Counted from the stretch's first letter, positions 8,472 through 17,275 are shown. The stretch: DNA of 64,000 nucleotides from Pantoea sp. alder81 (GCF_020179835.1 NZ_JAIUDA010000004.1:310001-374000), one strand, 5' to 3'. Notes: generated by a model from the letters alone, not told the origin. A program made the numbers and translations.

Positions 8472-9343
8472 AAGCAGTCTCTCTGCGCGATGTGTTCGTC
8501 CTGCTATTGGTGGTGAATGGCTGGGCATTTAACGTCATCGCCATGAAGTTTGGCCTGATGGAGTTGCCGCCACTGTTTATGCTAACGCTGCGTTTTGTGT
8601 TGGTGGCGGCGATTTTACTGCCGTTCCATCGCTTAACGCGCCGTCAGGTGCCCGGCATGCTGCTGCTGGCGTTCACCTTTGGTTTTGTGCATTTCGGATT
8701 GATGGTAATTGGCATGCAAACCACCGATGCGGGTACCACCGCCGTGTTTATCCAGATGGGCACGCCGATAGCCATGCTGCTGGCGACAATCTGGCTTAAA
8801 GAGCGGCTCCACTATCGGCAAATCGCGGGCGTAGTGGTGGCATTTATTGGCGTGATGATTCTCACGGGCAGTCCGGCCCTGACGCACTGGCAAAGCATCA
8901 TGTGGTTATTGATGAGCGCTTGTGGTTGGGCATGCAGCACGGTGCTGATCAAGCGTTTGCCGCCGATTGCACCACTGGCGATGACGGGCTGGTTGTCACT
9001 GTTTGCCATTCCGCTGGTGGGTTTGAGCTCATTACTGACCGAGCAGCATCAGTTCTCCTTACTGTACGTGGCGGGTTGGCGCGGTTGGCTGGGGGTCATC
9101 TACAGCGCGCTGGGTTCGTCAATCCTCGCTTATTCATTGTGGTACGGCCTGCTGAAACGCTATCCCGCCAGCCAGATTCTGCCCTGGTCACTGCTCAGCC
9201 CGGCGCTGGCGTTGCTAATGGGCGTGGCGATTCTGCATGAATCGCTGGATCACAGCAAAGTGATCGGCACGCTGCTGATTGTGGGGGGGATATTGCTGGC
9301 AGTGGTACGAGGCACAGTGATAAAGAGGAGGGTGGTGGTGTAA
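8468..9343 (+). CDS. DMT-superfamily (EamA) permease
   Basis: This is a 291-residue inner-membrane protein of about ten helices made of two EamA repeats. It uses a GTG start that overlaps the amidase stop (GTGA), so it is translated as the last gene of the nitrilase-ABC-amidase operon. The role may be export of a product or of a toxic intermediate. The repeat boundary lies near residue 145. A basic tail (VIKRRVVV) is cytoplasmic. Confidence 0.88.
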   Translation: MKAVSLRDVFVLLLVVNGWAFNVIAMKFGLMELPPLFMLTLRFVLVAAILLPFHRLTRRQVPGMLLLAFTFGFVHFGLMVIGMQTTDAGTTAVFIQMGTPIAMLLATIWLKERLHYRQIAGVVVAFIGVMILTGSPALTHWQSIMWLLMSACGWACSTVLIKRLPPIAPLAMTGWLSLFAIPLVGLSSLLTEQHQFSLLYVAGWRGWLGVIYSALGSSILAYSLWYGLLKRYPASQILPWSLLSPALALLMGVAILHESLDHSKVIGTLLIVGGILLAVVRGTVIKRRVVV

Positions 9344-9946
9344 TTGGGATTTTTCAGCCGCAATGCTCAGAACTCTTTATGTAAGATGATTTATCGGTAT
9401 ATCACCAGAACTTTTCGATGCCACATGTAAGGCACGCACGTCGGCTTAAAAAGCGCGAGTTCATTCCCCCATTTTTAAATCGATTCGATGCGCTAAACGT
9501 AGCGCTTACCCTTGTTGATATTGCCGCAGCCTGATGTCCTGTGTTAAACCGTCGCGTTTAGGAGAGGGATGAATGGGTTTGAGTTTTACTATCCCGGCTG
9601 CCACGCTTATGCACACCGCCCTCACTATCTTCCTAATTATTACTCTCCTATTTAATTAATTCCGTCAATGCGATGCTTTATTAATGGCTGGCACTGATTT
9701 TAATAAATGGTTGCTACTAATCTGATTCGAACAGAAACCTCTTCACTATTTTTGTGTAAACAGTCACAGTATCGACCAATTAAAATGAAAGCGTAAAGTA
9801 AAGAAGTAATGTGAAGGTTATTTGACTATATAAGAATTTGGAAAATAAATATACCAGTAATGCATATAAATCTCGTTGCTTTTGAGCGTAGAACATCTAT
9901 CAAGCAAGAAAACTGCAACTCAACATAAGTTTATGTGAGACGTAAA
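9344..9946 (+). other. AT-rich intergenic stretch before the flippase
   Basis: This is roughly 600 bases with no long gene and a clear fall in GC toward the right. The only coding candidate I see is a 28-codon hydrophobic ORF near 9573 (listed separately). The AT-rich part after 9650 may hold the promoter of the flippase gene, but no convincing -35/-10 pair stands out. Confidence 0.6.
9573..9659 (+). CDS. Candidate 28-residue single-helix membrane peptide
   Basis: This is a short ORF preceded by TTAGGAGAGGG. It encodes a peptide that is almost entirely hydrophobic after residue 12 (TALTIFLIITLLFN at the C-terminus). The pattern resembles small membrane proteins or type I toxin peptides. A second frame starting at 9569 would give a 28-residue polar, aromatic-rich peptide with a poorer spacing to the ribosome site. 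Without conservation data this is a prediction only. Confidence 0.3.
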   Translation: MGLSFTIPAATLMHTALTIFLIITLLFN

Positions 9947-11182
9947 ATGTATTCTAACGCGATATGGATCATGCTGGAGAAATCAGTCAATATCATTGGG
10001 CTGATATACATAAATTCTTTAATGGCTAAATACATTGGTCCTGATAACTTTGGCAAGATCAACATTGCCACCTCTCTGTTTATATTTGTACAGACGTTGT
10101 CATGGTTTGGCGGTCAGAATATTATTTTCAAGCGCATGAGCGAGAGAGCCCGTTCAGGTATCTCTTTGGCGATGCACACGCAGAATCAGAGGCGTTTTTT
10201 CTTTCTGATTTCATCAGGCGCAGTGCTCACTTACCTCTACTTATTTACTGACTTAACGGTATTTATTTTTGGTGTGGCCAACTGCATCGCGACTTATTAC
10301 ATCGTGATGGACTTCTTTTCGATCTACAACAACACTCAATTAAAATCAAAGATCAATACGATTACCAATGTCATCGGATTGTCTCTGGCACTGATGGCAA
10401 GATTCTACATATCGCACTTTGAGCTGCCGATTTACTATTTCACGATACCTATCATCATTATCCCACTGGTTCCTTACATCTTGCGCCTCGTTTACTTTAG
10501 GCAGACCACGGCAGTTAATGAAAGCAGTAAAGGTGCCGTAATGTACAACCGCCACATGTTGTACACCGGGGGGGCGCTCATTCTTTCGAGCATATCAGCG
10601 GATATCTACACGCAGATATCGAGTATTTTCCTGGCTAAAATGATCTCTTACTCAAATCTGGGGGTCTATAGCGTTGCATTAACCATAGGAGGCGCCTGGT
10701 CATTTATCGTATTGGCATTAATAACGAGTTTCTTCTCAAAAATATACAATGAGAAAAACCAACTCACCGTTGATGAATTACTAAGTAAAATCAACAGGAT
10801 TGTTATTCTTTTGTCCCTTGCTGTGCTAGGTGGATTCTATCTGTTTGGTGATTATTTTATCCATTTGCTTTATGGCAATAAGTATATGGGGTCTGTGGAA
10901 ATCATACCCATCATCATTATTGGCACGATGTTCTCGTCACTGGGAACGATCTGTTACCGATATATGATTAAAGAGTCCGGATACAACTACCTGGCAAAGA
11001 AAATGTTTTTATGTTGTGTATTAACCGTGCCATTTTCCTGGCTCATGATTCGTACCTTCGGGATTAATGGCGCTGCATACTGTTTTTTGATTGTCGAAAT
11101 TTTGTCTTGCACTCTTCTGAATTACTTTTTCAAGAATAGAACAATCATCAAAATGCACCTCAACATTTTTAAAATGAGATAA
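9947..11182 (+). CDS. Polysaccharide flippase (Wzx/MATE-like, MOP superfamily)
   Basis: This is a multi-helix inner-membrane protein of about 411 residues that likely flips lipid-linked glycans to the periplasmic side. The N-terminus shows the typical pattern (MLEKSVNIIGLIYINSLMAKYIGPDNFGKINIA), followed by twelve or more helices. I prefer the ATG at 9947; a GTG four codons upstream is possible. Base composition is visibly AT-richer than neighbouring genes, which suggests transfer. It pairs with the TupA-like gene five bases downstream. No polymerase or glycosyltransferase cluster accompanies it. Confidence 0.88.
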   Translation: MYSNAIWIMLEKSVNIIGLIYINSLMAKYIGPDNFGKINIATSLFIFVQTLSWFGGQNIIFKRMSERARSGISLAMHTQNQRRFFFLISSGAVLTYLYLFTDLTVFIFGVANCIATYYIVMDFFSIYNNTQLKSKINTITNVIGLSLALMARFYISHFELPIYYFTIPIIIIPLVPYILRLVYFRQTTAVNESSKGAVMYNRHMLYTGGALILSSISADIYTQISSIFLAKMISYSNLGVYSVALTIGGAWSFIVLALITSFFSKIYNEKNQLTVDELLSKINRIVILLSLAVLGGFYLFGDYFIHLLYGNKYMGSVEIIPIIIIGTMFSSLGTICYRYMIKESGYNYLAKKMFLCCVLTVPFSWLMIRTFGINGAAYCFLIVEILSCTLLNYFFKNRTIIKMHLNIFKMR

Positions 11183-11187
11183 TTTCA

Positions 11188-12057
11188 ATGAGAATGATAA
11201 AACACACAGTTAAATCAGCTCTAAAAATTAGCGCTAACATTTCACCAGAGTTTTGTGCTAAAGCTCACTATTATATTAAATTCAAGAAAAAACTTAATTT
11301 GACCAATCCCACTAATTTTAATGAAAAGATTCAGTGGCTCAAGTTTAACGAGTTCAATAACGAGATTTACACACAGTGTGCAGATAAATTTAAGGTTAGA
11401 GAATACATTGCCTCCAAAGGCTGCGGTGAAATTCTCAATGAGATTTATGGCGTCTACGATAATCCTCAAGACATTGACTATGCCGCATTGCCCCAAAGAT
11501 TTGCCCTCAAGTGCAATCACGGTGCAGGCTACAACATCATTTGTAGTGATAAATCCTCATTAGATGTTGAAAAAACTAACAAGCAGCTGAGCAAGTGGTT
11601 AAGTGAAGATTTCTCATCACATTTTATTGAGCCTCAATACCGTAAGATCGAGAGAAAAATTCTTTGTGAGAAATTCATCGAGAATGAACGTGGTGGTTTT
11701 CCAGACGACTATAAGTTTTACTGCTTTAACGGGAAACCTTACGCGGTCATGGTTTGTGTCGGCCGCGAAAAAGGCAAGCCGAAATTCTATTACTTTGACA
11801 TGAACTGGAATCCGCTTCCCTTCGAGGATACGGTGAAGTTGGTTAATAAGTATGACCTGCCAGAGATGCCTGATGGCTTTGTGAAAATGAAGCAGTATGC
11901 AATGAAACTTGCGACCGATTTTAAATTTGTGCGCGCTGATTTCTATCTGCTGAATGGTGAAGTCATTTTCGGCGAGCTGACATTTACGCCTTCAGCGGGA
12001 CTGGATGTCAGTCTTCAGGAAGCGGATGCTATTTTGGGTGGGCAGCTGAGGTTGTGA
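11188..12057 (+). CDS. TupA-like ATP-grasp protein
   Basis: This is a 289-residue cytoplasmic protein with the TupA-type ATP-grasp pattern: NPTNFNEKIQWLKF near the N-terminus, FALKCNHGAGYNIIC in the glycine-rich ATP segment, KILCEKFIE, PDDYKFYCFNGKP, and VRADFYLLNGEVIFGELTF in the metal-binding C-terminal part. Members are found in capsule, teichuronopeptide and exopolysaccharide loci and attach amino acids or related groups to polymers. It follows the flippase directly and shares its AT-rich composition. The exact acceptor is unknown. Confidence 0.85.
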   Translation: MRMIKHTVKSALKISANISPEFCAKAHYYIKFKKKLNLTNPTNFNEKIQWLKFNEFNNEIYTQCADKFKVREYIASKGCGEILNEIYGVYDNPQDIDYAALPQRFALKCNHGAGYNIICSDKSSLDVEKTNKQLSKWLSEDFSSHFIEPQYRKIERKILCEKFIENERGGFPDDYKFYCFNGKPYAVMVCVGREKGKPKFYYFDMNWNPLPFEDTVKLVNKYDLPEMPDGFVKMKQYAMKLATDFKFVRADFYLLNGEVIFGELTFTPSAGLDVSLQEADAILGGQLRL

Positions 12058-12060
12058 TAT

Positions 12061-12086
12061 CTGTGCCTGGAACGTTCCTGGCACAG
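12061..12086 (+). terminator. Hairpin just after the TupA-like gene
   Basis: CTGTGCC and GGCACAG form a 7-bp outer stem, with inner GGAA/TTCC closing on CG and one T-T mismatch. It begins four bases after the stop. No U run follows, so it may be a processing or Rho-type end rather than an intrinsic terminator. Confidence 0.4.
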
Positions 12087-12120
12087 TAGAGTGCACACGC
12101 TGTTGATGAATAGCGGTTCT

Positions 12121-12155
12121 GGGATTGAGGGCGGCATAACGAAGCACTCAATCCC
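12121..12155. terminator. Hairpin between the TupA-like and Fic genes, possible bidirectional terminator
   Basis: GGGATTGAG and CTCAATCCC form a perfect 9-bp stem with a 17-nt loop. It lies 7 bases from the stop of the Fic gene, between the convergent genes. The flanking base runs are only partly T-rich (GTTTCATTTATT). Confidence 0.5.
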
Positions 12156-12162
12156 GTTTCAT

Positions 12163-13239
12163 TTATTGATTCAGTTCCTGCAACAGACGCGTGTTCATAT
12201 ACAGCTTCTCGCGTCCGTAGCTTTTCTCTTCCAACACGCCAATTTCCACAAGCTGTTTCAAATAAGCGGATGCCGTTTGACGTTTAGCGATACCACTTTC
12301 AACCAGATTTTCGATACGGCAGTAAGGTTGTGCAAACAGCACTTGCATCAACTCATGGGAGTATATTTTTGGCAGTTTTTCTCGTACGTACGCCGACGCT
12401 TCGGTGATTAATGCACGCACAATGGCAATTTTTTGCGTCGTCCAAATGGCGGTATTTCGCACGGCTTCCAGCATAAATAGAATCCAGGCTTCCCATTTAC
12501 CCTGCTCGGTAACGTCACGCAGCAGCGTGTAGTAGTCGTCTCGGTTTTCCAAAATGAACCTCGAGAGATACAGAATGGGCAGCGAAAGCAGATCGGTTTG
12601 AATCAAATACAGAATATTCAGGATACGCCCAGTGCGACCGTTACCATCAGGGAAGGGGTGAATGCACTCGAACTGATAATGCGAAATCGCCATTTTTACC
12701 AGTGGATCGATCTCATCATCGGCATGAATGAAGCGTTCCCAGTTTGCCATCAAATCACGAATAGCGGTTTCACCCACAGGAGGTGTGTATACCACGTTGT
12801 TGTGTTGGTCACGCAACACCGTACCTGGCGTTTTGCGAATATCACTTTGCACGGCGCGCAGCTTGGTACAAAGCGTTATCGCTGTATTGGTGCATAACGG
12901 GTAAGCATCAAGATGAGCAAAGCCTTCAAACAGTGCCGTGCGATAGCGCAACGCTTCTTTTGTTGAGGGATCGGCGTTTTCATCATGATCCGCATACTGG
13001 AAAAGCTGGTCGCTGGTGGTCACGATGTTTTCAATGCGCGATGAATCCTTCGCTTCTAACATGGGTAAGATGTTAATCAGCAACCCTTGATCGGGAATCA
13101 GCTCCCCGGCGGTTTTCAACTCCGCCACCGCAGCCCGAGCTGTGATACAAGCCTTTAACACCCTACGAGTCTCTATGGTTTCGAGGTCAGGGGGCAGCAA
13201 GGGCAATGCGTTATAAGGGACTTCAGGATTCCAGACCAT
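12163..13239 (-). CDS. Fic-family AMP-transferase (class II) with C-terminal winged-helix domain
   Basis: This 358-residue protein likely transfers AMP to a target hydroxyl. The Fic core motif HPFPDGNGRTGR carries catalytic His194. An inhibitory alpha motif lies N-terminal in sequence (SSRIEN with Glu70), which marks it as class II, self-inhibited. The last ~65 residues (IYSHELMQVLFAQPYCRIE and following) look like a winged helix-turn-helix, common in Fic proteins that bind DNA. The start at 13239 lies inside the first copy of a duplicated 66-bp element, which could be its own operator. No ribosome-binding site is obvious. Confidence 0.88.
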   Translation of the reverse strand: MVWNPEVPYNALPLLPPDLETIETRRVLKACITARAAVAELKTAGELIPDQGLLINILPMLEAKDSSRIENIVTTSDQLFQYADHDENADPSTKEALRYRTALFEGFAHLDAYPLCTNTAITLCTKLRAVQSDIRKTPGTVLRDQHNNVVYTPPVGETAIRDLMANWERFIHADDEIDPLVKMAISHYQFECIHPFPDGNGRTGRILNILYLIQTDLLSLPILYLSRFILENRDDYYTLLRDVTEQGKWEAWILFMLEAVRNTAIWTTQKIAIVRALITEASAYVREKLPKIYSHELMQVLFAQPYCRIENLVESGIAKRQTASAYLKQLVEIGVLEEKSYGREKLYMNTRLLQELNQ

Positions 13240-13371
13240 ATGTTTAAAAAATCCAGTTTTATCGACATATGGCCATAATATGTCGATGCCATAAACATGT
13301 CACGGCCATATGTTTAAAAAAATCGATTTTATCGACATATCGTCAAAACGTGTCGATGGCGTAAACATGTC
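13236..13371. repeat. Tandem 66-bp direct repeat (period 70) upstream of the Fic gene, containing inverted repeats
   Basis: Copy one is 13236-13301 and copy two is 13306-13371. Both start CCATATGTTTAAAAAA and end AAACATGTC. Each has an inner inverted repeat: ATCGACATAT (7 nt) ATATGTCGAT is perfect in copy one, and the right arm has two changes in copy two. The Fic start codon lies at the edge of copy one, and copy two holds an equivalent ATG that soon meets a stop. This looks like a duplicated operator-promoter unit. Confidence 0.75.
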
Positions 13372-13706
13372 GAAATCCAGACCTGCGTCAAAAATAATCT
13401 CTGCCCAGACGGGCTGCGGGCGTGTTCGCCAGACGGTAGCAAACATCGCTACGGATAGTCAGGCCGCCTTATTGAATAATCTATTCAAAAACAAATGGCT
13501 TCTGTATGAGTCATAAAGGAGTTCTATGCCCCATAGATGAGGCATTGCAAACATTAATCCCGTGAGACATATATCCAGACAGGGCACGATCCAGCCTTAA
13601 GCTGGCATTGGTTTCACGTAAAACAACTTTAGTATCAACCGTAAAATCACCAACAGTCTCAATCTGCAGTTGTTATGAGATTAGAAACAGAATATCTGAA
13701 ATTAAA

Positions 13707-13841
13707 TCCTCGCAACGCGTCATGCAGCGATTAGGAATGACCTATAAAGGCATCGAACAACATTACGATGTGCCCTGTGTGGTTTATGAATGGGCGATTG
13801 AAGAAACTCAATCGCAGAACCCAATCAACAACCATTCATAA
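13707..13841 (+). pseudogene. C-terminal remnant of a GNAT acetyltransferase
   Basis: The frame encodes SSQRVMQRLGMTYKGIEQHY followed by DVPCVVYEWAIE, which matches the last strand-helix-strand of RimJ/RimL-type N-acetyltransferases (usual motif NxxSxRVMEKLGM). The upstream part of the same open frame (13608-13706) has no GNAT features, and no acetyl-CoA-binding motif is found nearby. A gene of about 170-180 residues has therefore been reduced to about 45 codons. Confidence 0.65.
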
Positions 13842-13942
13842 ACGGCCTTCAATCTCTCCTGCGCCGCAGCGAATAGTGCACGAATTCCAACTTATTTATC
13901 GGTAACGTACTCAGCCTCAACCCTTTTCGGAACCACAGTTGT

Positions 13943-14164
13943 ATGAATAATCTGTCAAAGCTGGTTATCACATTAGGCCTGTTTTTAGCCGTCAGCGCTC
14001 AGGCTGAAGCACAAGGATGCCTGAAAGGCGCGATGATCGGTGCCGCTGCAGGGCATGTTGCGCACCATGCTGTGATGGGCGCGGTCGGGGGCTGTGTTGT
14101 GGGCCATCACATGGCCAGTAAGAAGCAAAAAGAAGCTGAAGCCAAACAGCAGCAACAAAAGTAA
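13943..14164 (+). CDS. Small exported glycine-zipper protein
   Basis: This is a 73-residue protein. Residues 1 to about 23 form a Sec signal peptide (LVITLGLFLAVSAQAEA). The mature part has alternating Gly/Ala with His (GAMIGAAAGHVAHHAVMGA and VGGCVVGHH), a glycine-zipper type hairpin that may insert in a membrane. It ends in a Lys/Glu/Gln-rich tail. Two cysteines could pair. I do not recognise a named family member. It stands alone between the GNAT remnant and the TetR gene. Confidence 0.65.
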   Translation: MNNLSKLVITLGLFLAVSAQAEAQGCLKGAMIGAAAGHVAHHAVMGAVGGCVVGHHMASKKQKEAEAKQQQQK

Positions 14165-14205
14165 TTGGTAGACATGCGCTTCCGGTTTAACCTGCTGATT
14201 GCAGG

Positions 14206-14829
14206 TTAACCGGAGGCGATGGGCTTATTCGCATCCCACATCCACATCATCTGCGAAATTGCCCTGTTAAGTTCCTCAATGCTGGCGCCATCGCGTGCCT
14301 GAATCGATAAACCAAACATGAAAGTGCTGAAGGATGCCGCCAGTGCGCGGACATCAACATCCTGCCTCAGTTCGCCCGCGGCAACAGCGCGCTCGATCGA
14401 GGCGGTGATTCCGGCTCGGGTACGATCGCGCGAACGTGTCAGCGGTTCGGTCACGGCGGCATGTTCGACGGAGGTGGCGCTCATGGCACCGAGGCCGACC
14501 ATACATCCGGTTGGGTGGCCTGGCTCGCACTGCATCTGCGCAGAGCGACGCAATGAGGTTTCCACGGCTTCGCGTCCCGTCAGGCTGGTATCCCACAAGC
14601 ATTCCGTCACCTGACCGAAAGTCGAGAGATAGCGCTGCACGCATTCACGGAACAACGCCTCTTTCGAACCGAACGCGGCGTAAAAGCTGGGTGCGGAGAT
14701 GCCGTTATTGATGCTGCCCTTGAGCTGATTGAGTGAGGTCGATTCATAACCCTGCTGCCAAAACAGATACATCGCCTGTTCGATCGCCTGGTCTCGATCA
14801 AATGTTCTTGGGCGTCCCATCGTCGCCAT
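14206..14829 (-). CDS. TetR/AcrR-family transcriptional regulator
   Basis: This is a 207-residue regulator. The N-terminal helix-turn-helix covers residues about 10-55 (FDRDQAIEQAMYLFWQQGYE, then SAPSFYAAFGSKEALF), followed by a helical ligand domain. The start at 14829 has a strong GGAGGAAGCG site; an ATG three codons downstream is weaker. It is divergent from an MFS exporter gene, and the interval contains repeated CGATACA half-sites. It probably represses the exporter and is relieved by an exporter substrate. Confidence 0.92.
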   Translation of the reverse strand: MATMGRPRTFDRDQAIEQAMYLFWQQGYESTSLNQLKGSINNGISAPSFYAAFGSKEALFRECVQRYLSTFGQVTECLWDTSLTGREAVETSLRRSAQMQCEPGHPTGCMVGLGAMSATSVEHAAVTEPLTRSRDRTRAGITASIERAVAAGELRQDVDVRALAASFSTFMFGLSIQARDGASIEELNRAISQMMWMWDANKPIASG

Positions 14830-14872
14830 CGCTTCCTCCTGTTTAACGCGTGCAGTGGATTACTATACTAAA

Positions 14873-15000
14873 CGATACATATCTCGTTGACAAAGTGAAC
14901 CTGCCTGATTAGTGTATCGATCGTTACATTAATCGGGATTGCCTTCTTTTACTTCCAGGAGGCAATATTTTACGCCCAAATATATACCAATCGATACATA
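14873..15000. promoter_or_regulatory. Three CGATACA-type sites, candidate TetR operators
   Basis: TGTATCGA-TCGTTACA (14913-14928) is a near-perfect 16-bp palindrome with one mismatch. Single CGATACAT sites lie at 14873-14880 and near 14992-14999, next to the regulator and exporter starts. The spacing suggests shared repression of both genes. Binding itself is not shown. Confidence 0.5.
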
Positions 15001-15019
15001 AATGATTTCAGAAGGAAAT

Positions 15020-16225
15020 ATGGAAAAAGAACTCGCACTCAACGGGCAAGATACTGCGACAGAGCGCCTGCCGATATCGGCTCTGCTGGCACTGGCGATG
15101 ACGGGCTTTATTTGCATCATCACCGAAACCTTGCCCGCCGGGCTCTTGCCGCAAATGGCAGCGGGTCTGAATATCTCCAACGCACTGGCAGGGCAGACGG
15201 TCACGGCTTATGCGCTGGGCTCGCTGATCGCGGCGATTCCTTTGACCATCGCGACACAGGGCTGGCGGCGCAGAAACGTGCTGCTGCTGGCTATCGCCGG
15301 GTTCCTGATTTTCAACTCCATCACGGCGCTATCCGCAAATTACTGGCTCACGTTAACGGCACGCTTTTTTGCCGGCGTGGCGGCGGGATTGTCATGGAGT
15401 TTGCTGGCGGGCTATGCACGCAGGATGGTGGCGGTTCATCAACAGGGCAAAGCGATGGCCATCGCCATGGTGGGCACGCCCATTGCCTTGTCATTAGGCG
15501 TGCCGCTCGGCACCTGGCTGGGGGGCGTGATGGGTTGGCGCAGTGCCTTCGCGGTTATCTCAGCCTTAACCCTTGTGCTGGTGGTGTGGGTGCTGGCCAA
15601 AGTGCCTGATTATCCGGGACAATCGCGCCATGACCGCATGCCGCTATTAAAGGTGCTCACCACACCAGGCGTGAGAGCGGTGCTCAGTGTGGTGATTGCC
15701 TGGATGCTGGCTCACAACATTCTCTATACCTATATCGCCCCGTTACTGCAGTTGGCAGGCCTGGGTTCACAAGTGGATATCGTGCTGCTGGTGTTCGGAC
15801 TTGCGGCACTGCTTGCGATTGCGGTGACTGGACGGCTGGTCGATCACCATTTACGCCGCAGCGTGTTGGTGAGTCTGGCGGTATTTGCTCTGGTATCACT
15901 CGCGTTTATGGGCTTCTCGCACATTCCGGCGATGCTGTATCTCGGCGTAGCGGTATGGGGATTGACGTTCGGTGGGGCGGCAACCTTGTTGCAAACGGCA
16001 CTCGCGGATACCGCCGGAGAGGGTGCTGATATCGCGCTTTCCATGAACGTGGTGGCGTGGAATGGCGCGATTGCGGCGGGCGGCATCACGGGCGGTATTC
16101 TGCTGAATCACTGGGGCGCGCAGTCGTTCCCGCCGGTGCTGATAGCACTCTTGATCGTCGCATTTGTTATCGCATGGCGAGCAAGTGAACACGGATTTAG
16201 AGCAGGTGCTCGCACGGGTCATTAA
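15020..16225 (+). CDS. MFS exporter, DHA1 family (AraJ/NepI-like)
   Basis: This is a 12-helix inner-membrane antiporter of about 401 residues. The N-terminus (PISALLALAMTGFICIITETLPAG) and the R-G-W-R-R-R loop between helices 2 and 3 fit DHA1 drug or sugar exporters. I chose the ATG at 15020 because AGAAGGAAAT precedes it; the ATG at 15002 has no such site and lies against a TetR half-site. It is regulated, by inference, by the divergent TetR protein. The substrate is unknown. Confidence 0.88.
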   Translation: MEKELALNGQDTATERLPISALLALAMTGFICIITETLPAGLLPQMAAGLNISNALAGQTVTAYALGSLIAAIPLTIATQGWRRRNVLLLAIAGFLIFNSITALSANYWLTLTARFFAGVAAGLSWSLLAGYARRMVAVHQQGKAMAIAMVGTPIALSLGVPLGTWLGGVMGWRSAFAVISALTLVLVVWVLAKVPDYPGQSRHDRMPLLKVLTTPGVRAVLSVVIAWMLAHNILYTYIAPLLQLAGLGSQVDIVLLVFGLAALLAIAVTGRLVDHHLRRSVLVSLAVFALVSLAFMGFSHIPAMLYLGVAVWGLTFGGAATLLQTALADTAGEGADIALSMNVVAWNGAIAAGGITGGILLNHWGAQSFPPVLIALLIVAFVIAWRASEHGFRAGARTGH

Positions 16226-16256
16226 TCGATCGCCCAACATCAGGTTCGCCTCTTCG

Positions 16257-16287
16257 TGCGTTGGCTACGTTCTTCGTCGCCAACGCA
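16257..16287. terminator. Palindrome between convergent MFS and LysR genes
   Basis: TGCGTTGGC and GCCAACGCA form a perfect 9-bp stem with a 13-nt loop. It sits 32 bases after the MFS stop and 32 bases from the LysR stop. No U run is present on either strand, so it could be a structural repeat rather than a terminator. Confidence 0.4.
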
Positions 16288-16318
16288 ACCTGGAGCGGCG
16301 CTTCACATGTTAAATCTC

Positions 16319-17242
16319 TCATGATGCTTCATGTGAACTCCCCTCAAAAAACTGACACAACATCTGCCACAGATGCTGTGCTGCAGGGGTGAAGCGGTGA
16401 TCGGCGCTGCGTAAAAGATGACATTGGCTTTCGCGTGCGATGCGATGGTTGATCGGCACCGCCACCAGCTGGCGAGAGTGTAATGCGTCCTCTACCACCT
16501 TGGTGGTCATAAAGGCGATCCCCATGCCCGCCTGGCTCAGCGCAATCGCACTGGTGAACAGGTTGCAGCTATACGCCGGGCTAAACACCAATCCTTCCTG
16601 TGTGAACATGGCATTCATGTAACTCTGAATCCCAAAGTTTTTGTCCATCCCGATCAGCGGATAGTGGACGATATCGCTGACATCGACCTGGTCATACAAA
16701 GCAATGGGATGTTCAGGGCGCACAATGGCGCAGATAGGGCCACGCAGATAGCTATGACATCGGAGACCCGGCGGGCCGACCGGTCCAAAACCGACGGCCA
16801 TATCCACTTCACCTTTGGCAATCAGGCTAACTGTTGTTTGCATGTCACCAGACAGAATGTCGATGAAGACTTCAGGATAGGTTTGTGAAAAAGGCTGAAA
16901 CACATACCTGACCACCTCATCGACCATACCTTGCCCAACGCGGATGGTGATGGAACCGCCGCGCTTATGGCGCAGATCTTTTAGCCGTCGTTCTAAATGA
17001 CTTCTGCGCTGATGCGTCTGCGCGTAGTCCTCAGCCAGCAACTTGCCCGCTTCGGTCAGTACCACATTGCGGCCGCGGCGTTCTAACAGCGGCAGTTGCA
17101 TTTCACGCGCCAGTTGCGAGAGTTGACGGCTGATAGCTGCCGGATCCACATCCAGCGCTTCCGCCGCACGGCGAATGCCACCGTGAATACCTACTTCATA
17201 TAAGTATCTTATGGATTTGTCGGGATAAAGCAGCATAGCCAT
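16319..17242 (-). CDS. LysR-family transcriptional regulator
   Basis: This is a 307-residue regulator. Residues about 10-65 form the winged helix-turn-helix (GGIRRAAEALDVDPAAISRQLSQL, then ERRGRNVVLTEAG), followed by a linker helix and a periplasmic-binding-like effector domain (SITIRVGQGMVDEVVRYVFQPF). It diverges from an M20 peptidase and a YfcC-type carrier, much as AbgR diverges from abgA in E. coli, so it probably activates those genes when a peptide-like ligand is present. The start codon lacks a clear ribosome-binding site, and an ATG two codons in is possible. Confidence 0.9.
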   Translation of the reverse strand: MAMLLYPDKSIRYLYEVGIHGGIRRAAEALDVDPAAISRQLSQLAREMQLPLLERRGRNVVLTEAGKLLAEDYAQTHQRRSHLERRLKDLRHKRGGSITIRVGQGMVDEVVRYVFQPFSQTYPEVFIDILSGDMQTTVSLIAKGEVDMAVGFGPVGPPGLRCHSYLRGPICAIVRPEHPIALYDQVDVSDIVHYPLIGMDKNFGIQSYMNAMFTQEGLVFSPAYSCNLFTSAIALSQAGMGIAFMTTKVVEDALHSRQLVAVPINHRIARESQCHLLRSADHRFTPAAQHLWQMLCQFFEGSSHEAS

Positions 17243-17256
17243 AGGTTTTAGTTATC

Positions 17257-17275
17257 TGTTGATCTCAGGTCAACA
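17257..17275. promoter_or_regulatory. Inverted repeat, candidate LysR-type box
   Basis: TGTTGA-TCTCAGG-TCAACA has perfect 6-bp arms around a 7-nt spacer, in the divergent gap between the LysR gene and the peptidase gene. It fits the T-N11-A style of LysR targets loosely (TTGA/TCAA arms). Confidence 0.45.

Noticed and set aside
13310..13516. 68-codon frame overlapping the duplicated operator
   Set aside because: It begins inside the second repeat copy, has no ribosome site, and its translation looks random.
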